11,525 nucleotides of DNA from Candidatus Zipacnadia bacterium (GCA_029821215.1 JALGTV010000101.1:1-11525), one strand, 5' to 3'; shown: positions 1 to 6,385, numbered from the stretch's first letter. Numbers and translations: made by a program. Notes: generated by a model from the sequence alone, not told the origin.

Positions 1-1082
1 GCGGCGAACCGGCGGCGCTTGCGGTCAGAGATTTGCCGAAGGATGTGGTTGCGCTTCTTCTTTACATCACCAGGAAGCTGATTAGGCATATCCGCCGCGG
101 GAGTACCCGGTCGCAGAGAATATGTAAAGACATGCAGATAGGTAAAGGGCAAATCCTCAATGAAAGCCTGGGTCTGGGCAAATTCCTCATCGGTCTCGGC
201 GGGGAACCCCACTATGACATCAGCCCCGATACTGGCGGCTGGCTGGGCAGATTTGATCTTGTTGACCAGCTCAGCCACCGAGTCGGTGGTATAGGGGCGG
301 TTCATCCGCGCCAAGACACTGTCACAGCCGCTTTGGACAGAAATGTGTAGATGCCGACACAGTTTCCCGCCCGCCGGCCAATCTGTTTTCCCCTGGAGTG
401 ACTGGCCACCGGCGGCTATCATTTCAATAATCTCATCAGTTATCTCCGTAGGATCCAGGGAGGACAGGCGCACTCGCTGGATCGAGTCCCGAGCAGTTAG
501 TCGGCGGAGCAATGTCGCCAGATCTATTGACTCGTCCAAGTCGCTGCCGTACTGCCCCAGATGAGTGCCTACTAATACCAGTTCAGGGTGACCCGCCTGA
601 GCGAGCAGCTCGGCTTGCTCGCAGACCTGTGCCGGTGGCACACTGCGACCAGGGCCGCGGGCCTGGGTCACAATACAATAGGCACACTGGCGGTTACAGC
701 CCTCCTGGACTTTGATGAAAGCGCGCGTATGACCGGCAAGCTTGGTAATCATAGGCCCGGTGCCGCCATAACCGTTATCGGGGCCGGGCACCTGCCCCGA
801 TGAGCAACCCGATATTACTATCTGGGCAATCCGAGCTTTGGCCGCGTTGCCTGCTATTATATCTATGGCTTCAATCTGTTGCAGACGCTCAGCGGCCATC
901 TCAGCGTAGCAGCCGGTAACTATCAGCAGTGCCTCGGGGTGGCGGCGTATGATATACACATCTGCTGGCGAGTTGAAAGGCACAATTCGGTAGCCGCACT
1001 GCTGCAGTTGACAGCGCATCTGCTCGCTCTCAAACTGGTTCAGCTTGCAGCCCAGGGTTTTGATCGCCGCGGTCTTGGTCAT
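1..1082 (-). CDS. mtaB: tRNA (t6A37) methylthiotransferase MtaB, partial (C-terminus off left edge), with internal deletion and insertion
   Basis: MtaB-type radical-SAM enzymes add a methylthio group to N6-threonylcarbamoyladenosine at position 37 of tRNAs reading ANN codons. The 360 residues visible read without a stop from ATG 1082; a TAA lies directly before that ATG, so no longer start exists. Visible motifs are TLGCK (Cys12), VTGCYAE (Cys58), the radical-SAM triad C129-x3-C133-x2-C136 in EGCNRQCAYC followed by ARGPGRS, the HLHISVQSG segment and the IVGFPAETDEEF segment. Two oddities are seen. The family's NTCTV segment with the second auxiliary-cluster cysteine is missing: VYI (residues 43-45) runs directly into RRHPEALLIVTGC, about 21 residues shorter than B. 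subtilis MtaB as I recall it. About 14 extra residues (225-238) sit between IAA and KLCRHLHI. It lies 48 bases behind the DUF481-like gene and is probably cotranscribed with it. Family assignment is firm; activity is doubtful. Confidence 0.9.
   Translation of the reverse strand, partial: MTKTAAIKTLGCKLNQFESEQMRCQLQQCGYRIVPFNSPADVYIIRRHPEALLIVTGCYAEMAAERLQQIEAIDIIAGNAAKARIAQIVISGCSSGQVPGPDNGYGGTGPMITKLAGHTRAFIKVQEGCNRQCAYCIVTQARGPGRSVPPAQVCEQAELLAQAGHPELVLVGTHLGQYGSDLDESIDLATLLRRLTARDSIQRVRLSSLDPTEITDEIIEMIAAGGQSLQGKTDWPAGGKLCRHLHISVQSGCDSVLARMNRPYTTDSVAELVNKIKSAQPAASIGADVIVGFPAETDEEFAQTQAFIEDLPFTYLHVFTYSLRPGTPAADMPNQLPGDVKKKRNHILRQISDRKRRRFA
371..415 (-). repeat. Palindrome-bounded in-frame insertion inside mtaB
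   Basis: On the coding strand CCGCC (415-411) and GGCCA (407-403), separated by a three-base bulge, pair with TGGCC then GGCGG (380-371), giving ten base pairs around a 22-base loop. The segment coincides with the extra residues (about 225-238) that break the conserved IAA-KLCRHLHI junction of MtaB proteins. In-frame palindromic insertions within proteins are known from Rickettsia; whether this is a comparable element here is inference, since GC-rich arms can pair by chance. Confidence 0.35.
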
Positions 1083-1130
1083 TTACGGGGCCTGGCGGAG
1101 GGAGATCGTTGAGTAGCATGCGGCAGGGGC

Positions 1131-1850
1131 TTAGTTGTTAACATAGGTCAGGCCCAGGTATTGGTGGCGCTGGGAGGTGCCCTTGAAGTTATTGCGGTGA
1201 AGGCGGTAGGTGAGGCTCAGCTTTTTTCCTAGCGAGTAGTCCAGGCTGGTGTCAAAGGTGTAGCGCAGCCGTTTGCGGCGCAGGCGAAACTCACCCAACA
1301 TCCCATAGCTAGTTTCGGGGTTGACGGTCAGACCCAGCCGGCCCCACTGGCGCTGGTACTGAAACAGGGCGCCGATGTCGCCGGCCCAACTCTCGGCACT
1401 GCGCACATCTTTGCTGGCCCCGGCCGTCAGTTCAAGGAAACCACGGGGGAACTCCTTGCGCATGCCGCCGGCTACTAAGGTTAGTACAGTATCACAGTCA
1501 TGATCGCCCTCAGTGGAGATGGTGACGACCGGATTCCATTGCTCGGCAGGCCGATTCTGATAAATGCGGCGCAGCCACGTCTTCAGCCGATCCACCTCCG
1601 AACCGCCGTTTTCTGCTTTGCTGTAGTCTGAATCCACGGTAATAGAAAACAGACGAGTGGGATGGTGCCGAGTCCATAGTCCATCAAAGTTCCAGGAGTA
1701 ATCCCGCGAGCTGCCCGAGTCGCCCTTACTCTCGGCGATACTAAACCCAATCTCGAACTTGTCCTGGGTCCAGTCGGAGCTCCACGCTGCTGAGCTGGCC
1801 ACCAGTAAACACAGCACCCCGATGAGTAATTGTCTGCCTATGCGGCTCAT
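1131..1850 (-). CDS. DUF481-like outer-membrane beta-barrel protein, 239 aa
   Basis: Predicted exported protein. The N-terminus has Arg residues, a hydrophobic stretch of about 16 residues (around 8-23) and small residues before SSDW, typical of a Sec signal peptide. The rest is rich in alternating hydrophobic and polar strands with many aromatic residues (for example LFQYQRQWGRLGLTVNPE, LSLTYRLHRNNF and HQYLGLTYVNN), as in small barrels of the DUF481/YdiY group. The ATG at 1850 is preferred over two GTG codons just upstream because a GGAGAGGA ribosome-binding site sits six bases before it. It follows rpmB on the same strand and precedes mtaB by 48 bases. The DUF481 label rests on overall pattern and length, not a diagnostic motif; substrate and role are unknown. 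Confidence 0.7.
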   Translation of the reverse strand: MSRIGRQLLIGVLCLLVASSAAWSSDWTQDKFEIGFSIAESKGDSGSSRDYSWNFDGLWTRHHPTRLFSITVDSDYSKAENGGSEVDRLKTWLRRIYQNRPAEQWNPVVTISTEGDHDCDTVLTLVAGGMRKEFPRGFLELTAGASKDVRSAESWAGDIGALFQYQRQWGRLGLTVNPETSYGMLGEFRLRRKRLRYTFDTSLDYSLGKKLSLTYRLHRNNFKGTSQRHQYLGLTYVNN

Positions 1851-1936
1851 CACCACTCCTCTCCGGCGCTGGCACTTGCTGGTCAGGGTCGGCTATGATA
1901 TAATCCGTATTGGCTGGCTGACCGGCTAAAGACAGT

Positions 1937-1958
1937 GACCAAGGGCTTAGCCTTGGTC
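1937..1958 (-). terminator. Hairpin downstream of rpmB, possible terminator
   Basis: GACCAAGG and CCTTGGTC form a perfect 8-bp stem around a 6-base loop, 27 bases beyond the rpmB stop codon. There is no clean U-tract (ACTGTCTTTAG follows), so termination may be partial, letting some transcription continue into the DUF481-like gene. Confidence 0.5.
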
Positions 1959-1984
1959 GCCAGTATTGGGCCTGGATTGACTGA

Positions 1985-2176
1985 CTATCCGGCTTTTTGC
2001 ACTTTGCCGGCCTTCAGGCAGGAAGTGCAGACCGTTATTCGTTTGGGCACACCATTGACGATGGCCCTGACAGTTTGCAAATTAGCCTTGACGCGGCGCT
2101 TGGTGTGTCGGTATGAGTCACTGACATTGGAGCCAGTAGTCGTTTTCTTCCCACAAATTTCACATACTTTGGCCAT
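1985..2176 (-). CDS. rpmB: 50S ribosomal protein L28 (bL28)
   Basis: bL28 is a small protein of the bacterial large ribosomal subunit. The 63-residue product starts MAKVCEICGKK and contains HTKRRVKANLQTVRAIVNG and RITVCTSCLKAGKV, all characteristic of the family. It is the zinc-ribbon (C+) form, with CxxC pairs at residues 5-8 (CEIC) and near the C-terminus (CTSC). The start at 2176 is chosen because family members begin MAKVC and AGGAG lies nine bases upstream; an in-frame ATG at 2182 would sit only three bases from that site. It is transcribed divergently from the DUF1385 gene. A hairpin follows its stop codon. Confidence 0.95.
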   Translation of the reverse strand: MAKVCEICGKKTTTGSNVSDSYRHTKRRVKANLQTVRAIVNGVPKRITVCTSCLKAGKVQKAG

Positions 2177-2182
2177 TTCCAT

Positions 2183-2391
2183 ACTCTCCTAATAATAGCA
2201 ATACTGGAGGTTGGGGTGAACTGATTTCTATGCCGAGCTGGCTTCGCTCGGTGCTCACTGCTATTTGCTGCTAAAAGAGCAACACCGCACCACCACAAAG
2301 TCCAGAGAGAGAAAGTCTCTCATCTCGCTCGCCGGATATATCTTAACACAGAACCGCCGCCGAAGCAAGTAGTGACTGAAGGTTCAGTGAT
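2183..2391. promoter_or_regulatory. Divergent intergenic region between rpmB and the DUF1385 gene
   Basis: This 209-base gap must hold promoters for both directions. On the minus strand TTGCTT and TAAGAT are 17 bases apart (2338-2366 region), a plausible but weak rpmB promoter that would give a leader of roughly 150 bases. That leader holds two small hairpins: CCGAGC/GCTCGG (2233-2251) and GAGAGA/TCTCTC (2305-2321). On the plus side I see no convincing -35/-10 pair. No recognised riboswitch is visible. Confidence 0.35.
2375..2388 (+). promoter_or_regulatory. Inverted repeat overlapping the ribosome-binding region of the DUF1385 gene
   Basis: ACTGAA and TTCAGT flank GG, ending three bases before the ATG at 2392, and the AAGG that would act as ribosome-binding site lies in its centre. 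It could be an operator or a translation-damping structure; a two-base loop is too tight for a full RNA hairpin, so some pairs would have to open. Confidence 0.3.
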
Positions 2392-3225
2392 ATGGCTGAT
2401 GTACATCTGACAACTCAGTATCAGCAACCTATCCCTGCTGCACCCCCTCGCATCGGAGGCACGGCCATGGTGGGGGGCGTCCATCTGTCCACCCGTACCC
2501 TGGGGACCGGCTCCAGCCCGCGGCTGTTTGCCACTGGATTTGCTCTGATGTGTCTGGGGGCCATCGCCAGTGTGCTGACCTACCTAATCGCTTGGATAAT
2601 CGGGCAAATCGCCGGTGTGCCCCTGGTAGGGCTGTACCTGCAAGTGGCTACTCCCGGGGAGATATCTAATTACGCTATGTGGGAGTTGGCGCTGAATCTG
2701 CTTACTTTTCTATCGTTCTTAGTAGTGGTGCGCCTCTCGCCCTTGTCGGGCTATCACGCAGCCGAGCACAAAGTGGTTCACGCCATAGAACGCTACGGAT
2801 ACCCCACCTGGGAGACGGCTAAACATATGCCCCGCGCTCACCGCCGCTGCGGCACCACTCTGCTGGCCGGAATTCTTCCGGCCCTGATAATTGCGGTGCC
2901 CCTGGCCTCGGTGTCAGTGCCACTGGCCGTACTGGTCGTCCTGCTGGGCTGGACGACTCGCTACCAAGTGGGCGGATTCATCCAACAAGTGTTTACTACC
3001 AAGGAGCCTAATGACCGGCAACTACGGGCCGGCCTGGAGGCAGGATGGCTGCTGTTAGAGCGCTGGCGGCGAAATCCCTACCTGCGCCTTCCGCCGTTGC
3101 AATCGTTTTGGAACCGGGGTTTTATCCAGATGTTTGCCGGCGTCATAGCCGGAATGTACTTCTTTGGCTGGATCTATCAGCATCTGCATATCTGGCTGGA
3201 TTGGAGTCAGTATCTGCCCTATTAA
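2392..3225 (+). CDS. DUF1385 (YqhQ-like) integral membrane protein
   Basis: Member of the DUF1385/YqhQ family, conserved membrane proteins whose biochemical role is not established. Seen in the 277 residues: an N-terminal IGGTAMVGGVHLSTRT resembling the family's GGQAVxEGVMMR motif, two hydrophobic spans (about 47-70 and 100-113), the diagnostic segment SPLSGYHAAEHKVVHAIERYG, then HMPRAHRRCGTTLLAG, two closely spaced membrane spans (about 159-187) and a last one near 244-260. The conserved His, Glu and Cys residues of YHAAEHK and RCGT suggest a metal or catalytic site, which is inference. Its TAA is four bases before the argS ATG, so the two are likely cotranscribed and translationally coupled. 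The start has AAGG about ten bases upstream. Confidence 0.85.
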   Translation: MADVHLTTQYQQPIPAAPPRIGGTAMVGGVHLSTRTLGTGSSPRLFATGFALMCLGAIASVLTYLIAWIIGQIAGVPLVGLYLQVATPGEISNYAMWELALNLLTFLSFLVVVRLSPLSGYHAAEHKVVHAIERYGYPTWETAKHMPRAHRRCGTTLLAGILPALIIAVPLASVSVPLAVLVVLLGWTTRYQVGGFIQQVFTTKEPNDRQLRAGLEAGWLLLERWRRNPYLRLPPLQSFWNRGFIQMFAGVIAGMYFFGWIYQHLHIWLDWSQYLPY

Positions 3226-3229
3226 TCAG

Positions 3230-4927
3230 ATGATACAGGAGCAATTACAACAGCTAATAACTAAAGCACTTGACAAAGTGCTGCCCGCTACTGACCAAAG
3301 TGGCCTAACCGACCTTTCCATTGACATAGAAACGCCTAATAATCCCGAGCACGGCGACTTCTCCAGCAATGTCGCCCTGGTCCTGGGGGGGCTCCTCGAC
3401 CAGCCTCCCCGCCAACTGGCTGAGACAATAGCGGACAATATCCCAGACACCCTGCTCATCAAGCGAGTGGAAGTCGCCGGGCCCGGGTTCATCAATTTCT
3501 ATATGTCCCCCATTTGGCTGCAAGAAGTGCTTGAGCAGTGCTTGACTGCGCGGGAGCAGTATGGTTGCAGCGACTACGGCGCTGGCCAGAAGGTGCAGGT
3601 GGAATTTGTCAGCGCTAATCCAGTGGGGCCGATCCACATCGGCAATGCTCGGGGGGGGCCGTTCGGGGATGCTCTGGCCAACCTGCTGGCAGCCACCGGC
3701 TATGATGTCCAGCGAGAATACTACGTCAATGACGGTCCGGAAAACACCCAGCTCAAACTCTTTGGCGCTTCCGTCCAGGCCCGCTACCTCCAGGAGTTAG
3801 ACATCCCCGCAGAACTACCCGAAGACGGCTACCAGGCCGACTATGTCGTGGAGCTGGCCCGCCAACTGGTCCAGCAGGACGGCGACGCCCACACCGATGT
3901 GCCTACCGATGACTCCGGGGCCCTGTATTTCTTTAGCCTGGTCAAGGAATGGATGGTGCAGCGGCTGCATGAGGACTGTGCAGCGATGGGTATCCAGTTT
4001 GACCGCTGGTTCCGGGAGACAGAGTTGTATGAGCAGGACGCTGTCCGCCAGGAAGTGGACAAACTGCTCCAGTCAGGGGCGGCTTACCAAAAAGATGGTG
4101 CAGTGTGGCTGGGGGCCACTGAATTCGGCGATGACGAGGACCGGGTGCTGGTGCGCCGCACCGGCTCACCCACTTACATAGCTTCAGATTTGGCCTACGC
4201 GGTAGACAAGTTTGTCAAGCGAGGTTTTGATAAGGTCATCTACGTATGGGGGCCGGACCACGCCGGCTATGTGGCCCGGCTGCAAGCGGCCCTGGCAGCG
4301 ATAGGGGTGCAGCCGGGGCAAGCGGAGTTCATCATCTACCAGACGGTGCGCTTCCTGGAAGGCGGCCAGCCGCTGGCCCTGTCCAAGAGGCGCGGCAATA
4401 TCATCACCATCCAGCAAATCATTGATGACATTGGCCGCGACGCTACCCGGTTTTTCTTCCTGATGCGCAGTGTAGACGCTCACCTGGACTTTGACCTGGA
4501 CCTGGCTCGCCAGCACGGTGAGGAGAATCCCGTCTACTACGTCCAGTACGCCCACGCCCGCATTTGTAGTATCCACCATGAGGCCACCCAGCGGGGTTTT
4601 GAGATACTGCCTCTGGACGAAGTAGACCTATCCTTGCTCACTCATCCCGACGAATTGACGTTGCTGCGCAAAATAGCTGATTATCCCCAGCTCATCCAGC
4701 GGGCGGCCCTGGACCGGGCTCCCCATCGTCTCCCCCACTTCGCCTATGAGCTGGCCCAGAGCTTCCATCAGTTCTACACCACCTGCCGAGTGTTGGACGC
4801 CGACCAGCCCGCCCTCAGCCAAGCCCGCTTAAAACTGGTTCAGGGCACCCAGATTGTGCTGCAAAATCTGCTGGGCCTGCTGGGTCTGCTGGGCCTGCTG
4901 GGTATAACCGCACCGAAGGAAATGTAG
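3230..4927 (+). CDS. argS: Arginyl-tRNA synthetase
   Basis: Class I aminoacyl-tRNA synthetase that charges tRNA-Arg in the cytoplasm. The 565 residues match the family length. Order: Arg-specific N-terminal domain (about 1-90, ending VEVAGPGFINFYM), catalytic domain with the signature VEFVSANPVGPIHIGNARGG (HIGH motif as HIGN, residues 136-139), the YVWGPDHAGYVARL segment, the KMSKS counterpart ALSKRRGN (about 383-390), and a DALR-type anticodon-binding domain containing YYVQYAHARI. The C-terminus LLGLLGLLGLLGITAPKEM carries four LLG triplets (547-558) where relatives usually have about one. ATG 3230 is chosen because MIQEQLQQLI matches family N-termini; a TTG at 3164 would overlap the upstream gene. 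No Shine-Dalgarno is evident, so coupling with the upstream gene is likely. Confidence 0.97.
   Translation: MIQEQLQQLITKALDKVLPATDQSGLTDLSIDIETPNNPEHGDFSSNVALVLGGLLDQPPRQLAETIADNIPDTLLIKRVEVAGPGFINFYMSPIWLQEVLEQCLTAREQYGCSDYGAGQKVQVEFVSANPVGPIHIGNARGGPFGDALANLLAATGYDVQREYYVNDGPENTQLKLFGASVQARYLQELDIPAELPEDGYQADYVVELARQLVQQDGDAHTDVPTDDSGALYFFSLVKEWMVQRLHEDCAAMGIQFDRWFRETELYEQDAVRQEVDKLLQSGAAYQKDGAVWLGATEFGDDEDRVLVRRTGSPTYIASDLAYAVDKFVKRGFDKVIYVWGPDHAGYVARLQAALAAIGVQPGQAEFIIYQTVRFLEGGQPLALSKRRGNIITIQQIIDDIGRDATRFFFLMRSVDAHLDFDLDLARQHGEENPVYYVQYAHARICSIHHEATQRGFEILPLDEVDLSLLTHPDELTLLRKIADYPQLIQRAALDRAPHRLPHFAYELAQSFHQFYTTCRVLDADQPALSQARLKLVQGTQIVLQNLLGLLGLLGLLGITAPKEM
4868..4903 (+). repeat. Four 9-base tandem repeats inside the argS 3' end
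   Basis: CTGCTGGGC, CTGCTGGGT, CTGCTGGGC and CTGCTGGGT follow one another without gap, encoding (Leu-Leu-Gly)4 just before the ITAPKEM terminus. The C/T alternation shows an 18-base unit present twice. Length change by slippage would stay in frame. Confidence 0.95.
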
Positions 4928-4954
4928 TGGCTGATAATTGTCGGCTCCTGGTCA

Positions 4955-4960
4955 TATAAT
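4955..4960 (+). promoter_or_regulatory. TATAAT -10 box upstream of the 205-aa membrane gene
   Basis: A perfect TATAAT lies 30 bases before the ATG at 4990 and 27 bases after the argS stop. No good -35 hexamer is present at 16-18 bases (nearest is TGATAA), so this is a possible rather than certain promoter. It would give the membrane gene expression independent of argS. Confidence 0.45.
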
Positions 4961-4989
4961 ATTGTTCGTCTGCGAATGGAAGAGCGAAT

Positions 4990-5607
4990 ATGAACTACGA
5001 GACTCGAGAACTCCGACAGCAGGCTCAACTGGAGGAGTACCGCGCTTTGCGGGATGAGATAACTCTGCGCACGAACGAACGTAATCAGACCTACCTGACA
5101 GCAGCGGTTATGACCGGGGCGCTGTTAGGTTATGGTATGGGGGCTGAAGTTCCGCCGGTTTTCTTGGCGCCAGTCATCATATTGGTGGTGTTGTGGGGTA
5201 GGCACCTACGCTGGCTACGAATGATCTTCAGTCTGGGTGCATACATTCAGGTCTACCTGGAGGAAGAGGTAGAAGGTCTGCAGTGGGAAACAAGCGCCAC
5301 GGGCCCGGTCCAGAGCCGCCGGTCAGGACTGGATTGGGACGCCCTACGGAGTACGTTTACCTGTCCCTATTTGCCTCTGGTGGGCGCCAGCCTGGTATTG
5401 AGTGGATACTATTGGGCAATAACCGAGAATTGGCAACGGTCATTCTCAACCTGGCTGGTAGTAGTGCTCCCGGTTGGCGTCCTGGTCATAGCGTGGCTGC
5501 TATGGGCCACATACAAGCTGGAAGCCAACGGCAAGCAACACTTCGTACACCATTGGCAACAACAAAAAGATGCCGGTAAGCACAGCCCTTGTGGCTCCAC
5601 GACGTAA
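4990..5607 (+). CDS. Uncharacterised four-span membrane protein, 205 aa
   Basis: I do not recognise a named family with certainty. The N-terminal 33 residues are charged and helical (EEYRALRDEITLRTNERNQ). Two hydrophobic spans follow (about 36-51 and 54-70), then a loop with the segment GAYIQVYLEEEVEGLQWE (83-100), and two further spans (about 128-146 and 154-173). This arrangement, including the EYxxLRxEI start and the xxYIxxxLExxxxGLxWE loop, recalls a widespread group of uncharacterised bacterial membrane proteins. GGAAGAG lies about eight bases before the ATG. The last ten residues (GKHSPCGSTT) look unlike a conserved end. It sits between argS and a diverged copy of the argS 3' end, so it may have arrived as an insertion. 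No function can be assigned. Confidence 0.75.
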   Translation: MNYETRELRQQAQLEEYRALRDEITLRTNERNQTYLTAAVMTGALLGYGMGAEVPPVFLAPVIILVVLWGRHLRWLRMIFSLGAYIQVYLEEEVEGLQWETSATGPVQSRRSGLDWDALRSTFTCPYLPLVGASLVLSGYYWAITENWQRSFSTWLVVVLPVGVLVIAWLLWATYKLEANGKQHFVHHWQQQKDAGKHSPCGSTT

Positions 5608-5661
5608 TGGGATGCTTGCTGAAACGGGAACGCCTTTCCTACAACCAGGCTGCAATGACTG

Positions 5662-5725
5662 GGACACCCAGTTTGGACCACTTCTGCTGGGCCTGCTGGG
5701 CATAACTGCACCGGAGCAGATGTAG
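5662..5725 (+). pseudogene. Detached, diverged copy of the argS 3' end
   Basis: Positions 5684-5725 align without gaps to argS 4886-4927, with 37 of 42 bases identical by hand count. Both read LLGLLGITAP-x-x-M and end in TAG. Weaker similarity extends left through CACCCAG and the following bases (5665 onward versus 4846 onward). The copy has two CTGCTGGGC units instead of four. There is no start codon or catalytic part, so it is a remnant, not a gene. Of the five differences two are synonymous and three give Lys-to-Glu and Glu-to-Gln changes, as expected from a diverged allele rather than a very recent copy. Confidence 0.8.
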
Positions 5726-5762
5726 AAGGTGGGGACCAATTCATCTCAAGAGGAGAATAGGT

Positions 5763-6119
5763 ATGAGTTTTCAGCGGCTCACACTCATTGATGATCCCCT
5801 ATTGTTCCTGGTCCTGGCGGCCTGCAGTCTATCGGGCTGCGCGGGTCAGGATGTGACCATCGGCCAGGGGGAGGCCGACCTGGTTTTCACCAACCGCGGC
5901 GATACTTCGGTGCCCATCACCGTGCGGTGGGCGGGAGCAGATCAGAAGGTCATCACCGAGCGCTTCACCGTGTACGTATTAGGCAAAGTGACGCTCAAGC
6001 TGCCCGACAGATTGAGTTATGACATTGAACTGCGACCCGATTGCCCCGATACCAGCCAGGCATCCGCCGCCGACGGTGCCCTGGTCCAGGATGAAGTAAT
6101 TGATGCTCGCCATCGGTGA
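5763..6119 (+). CDS. Small putative lipoprotein, 118 aa
   Basis: Unrecognised small protein with features of an exported lipoprotein. A hydrophobic stretch (13-20) is followed by two possible lipobox cysteines, LAAC (18-21) and LSGC (23-26). The mature part is rich in beta-type sequence (ADLVFTNRGDTSVPITVRW, then ERFTVYVLGKVTLKLP), suggesting one small sandwich domain, and ends in an acidic polar tail. The N-region is unusual: one Arg at residue 5 and then LIDDP, with two acids where signal peptides are usually basic. AGGAG sits seven bases before the ATG, a good ribosome-binding site. It starts 37 bases after the argS remnant; a hairpin follows its stop. Function unknown. Confidence 0.7.
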   Translation: MSFQRLTLIDDPLLFLVLAACSLSGCAGQDVTIGQGEADLVFTNRGDTSVPITVRWAGADQKVITERFTVYVLGKVTLKLPDRLSYDIELRPDCPDTSQASAADGALVQDEVIDARHR

Positions 6120-6136
6120 GCTGGGATCTCGGGGCA

Positions 6137-6163
6137 AAGCTGCGGCGGGCAAGCGCCGCGCTT
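6137..6163 (+). terminator. GC-rich hairpin after the lipoprotein gene
   Basis: AAGC, a bulged T, then GCGGCG pair with CGCCGC and GCTT: ten base pairs with one bulge and a six-base loop, 17 bases after the stop codon. No U-tract follows, so it may act as an mRNA 3'-end stabiliser or weak terminator. Confidence 0.45.
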
Positions 6164-6172
6164 GAGCCTCCT

Positions 6173-6200
6173 CCGCCATAGTAGCCTATGGCTACGGCGG
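6173..6200. repeat. Imperfect 28-base palindrome
   Basis: CCGCC (6173-6177) and GGCGG (6196-6200) enclose nested TAGCC/GGCTA and CCATAG/CTATGG complementarity, so alternative hairpins can form. Compact nested symmetry of this sort is typical of REP-like units; copy number in the genome cannot be judged here. Confidence 0.55.
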
Positions 6201-6251
6201 CCGGGCCGGCCCCTCCAAACGCCAACAATCATCGTAACCGCGCAGCACAGT

Positions 6252-6271
6252 GCGAGGTTGGAGAACCTCGC
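6252..6271. repeat. Perfect 8-bp hairpin with four-base loop
   Basis: GCGAGGTT, loop GGAG, AACCTCGC. No role is known; part of the hairpin cluster. Confidence 0.6.
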
Positions 6272-6338
6272 CTACGCGCCTGTTGGTGGCACCGGCATCC
6301 CGTTCATACTGAGCTTGTCGAAGTGCCTGTGGTCGGTA

Positions 6339-6359
6339 GGACAGGCGTCCCGCCTGTCC
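6339..6359. repeat. Perfect 9-bp hairpin with three-base loop
   Basis: GGACAGGCG, loop TCC, CGCCTGTCC. It is the first of three similar tri-loop hairpins within 76 bases (the others at 6369-6385 and 6400-6414). Confidence 0.65.
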
Positions 6360-6368
6360 GTAAATCCA

Positions 6369-6385
6369 ACGGGCGAGACGCCCGT
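6369..6385. repeat. Perfect 7-bp hairpin with three-base loop
   Basis: ACGGGCG, loop AGA, CGCCCGT. The design matches that of the neighbouring hairpin 6339-6359: a GGCG-containing stem and a three-base loop. Confidence 0.6.

Noticed and set aside
33..1112. Several plus-strand frames of 67 to 105 aa
   Set aside because: All are opposite the intact mtaB frame, whose radical-SAM motifs are clear.
1876..1904. Plus-strand TTGCTG-17-TATAAT, which could drive an antisense RNA over rpmB
   Set aside because: The -10 box is perfect, but the -35 matches only three of six bases, and no sensible plus-strand gene follows; the frame at 1935-2192 is antisense to rpmB.
3164..3229. TTG start extending argS by 22 codons into the DUF1385 gene
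   Set aside because: The added residues are the out-of-frame reading of the conserved upstream gene, and MIQEQLQQLI matches known ArgRS N-termini.
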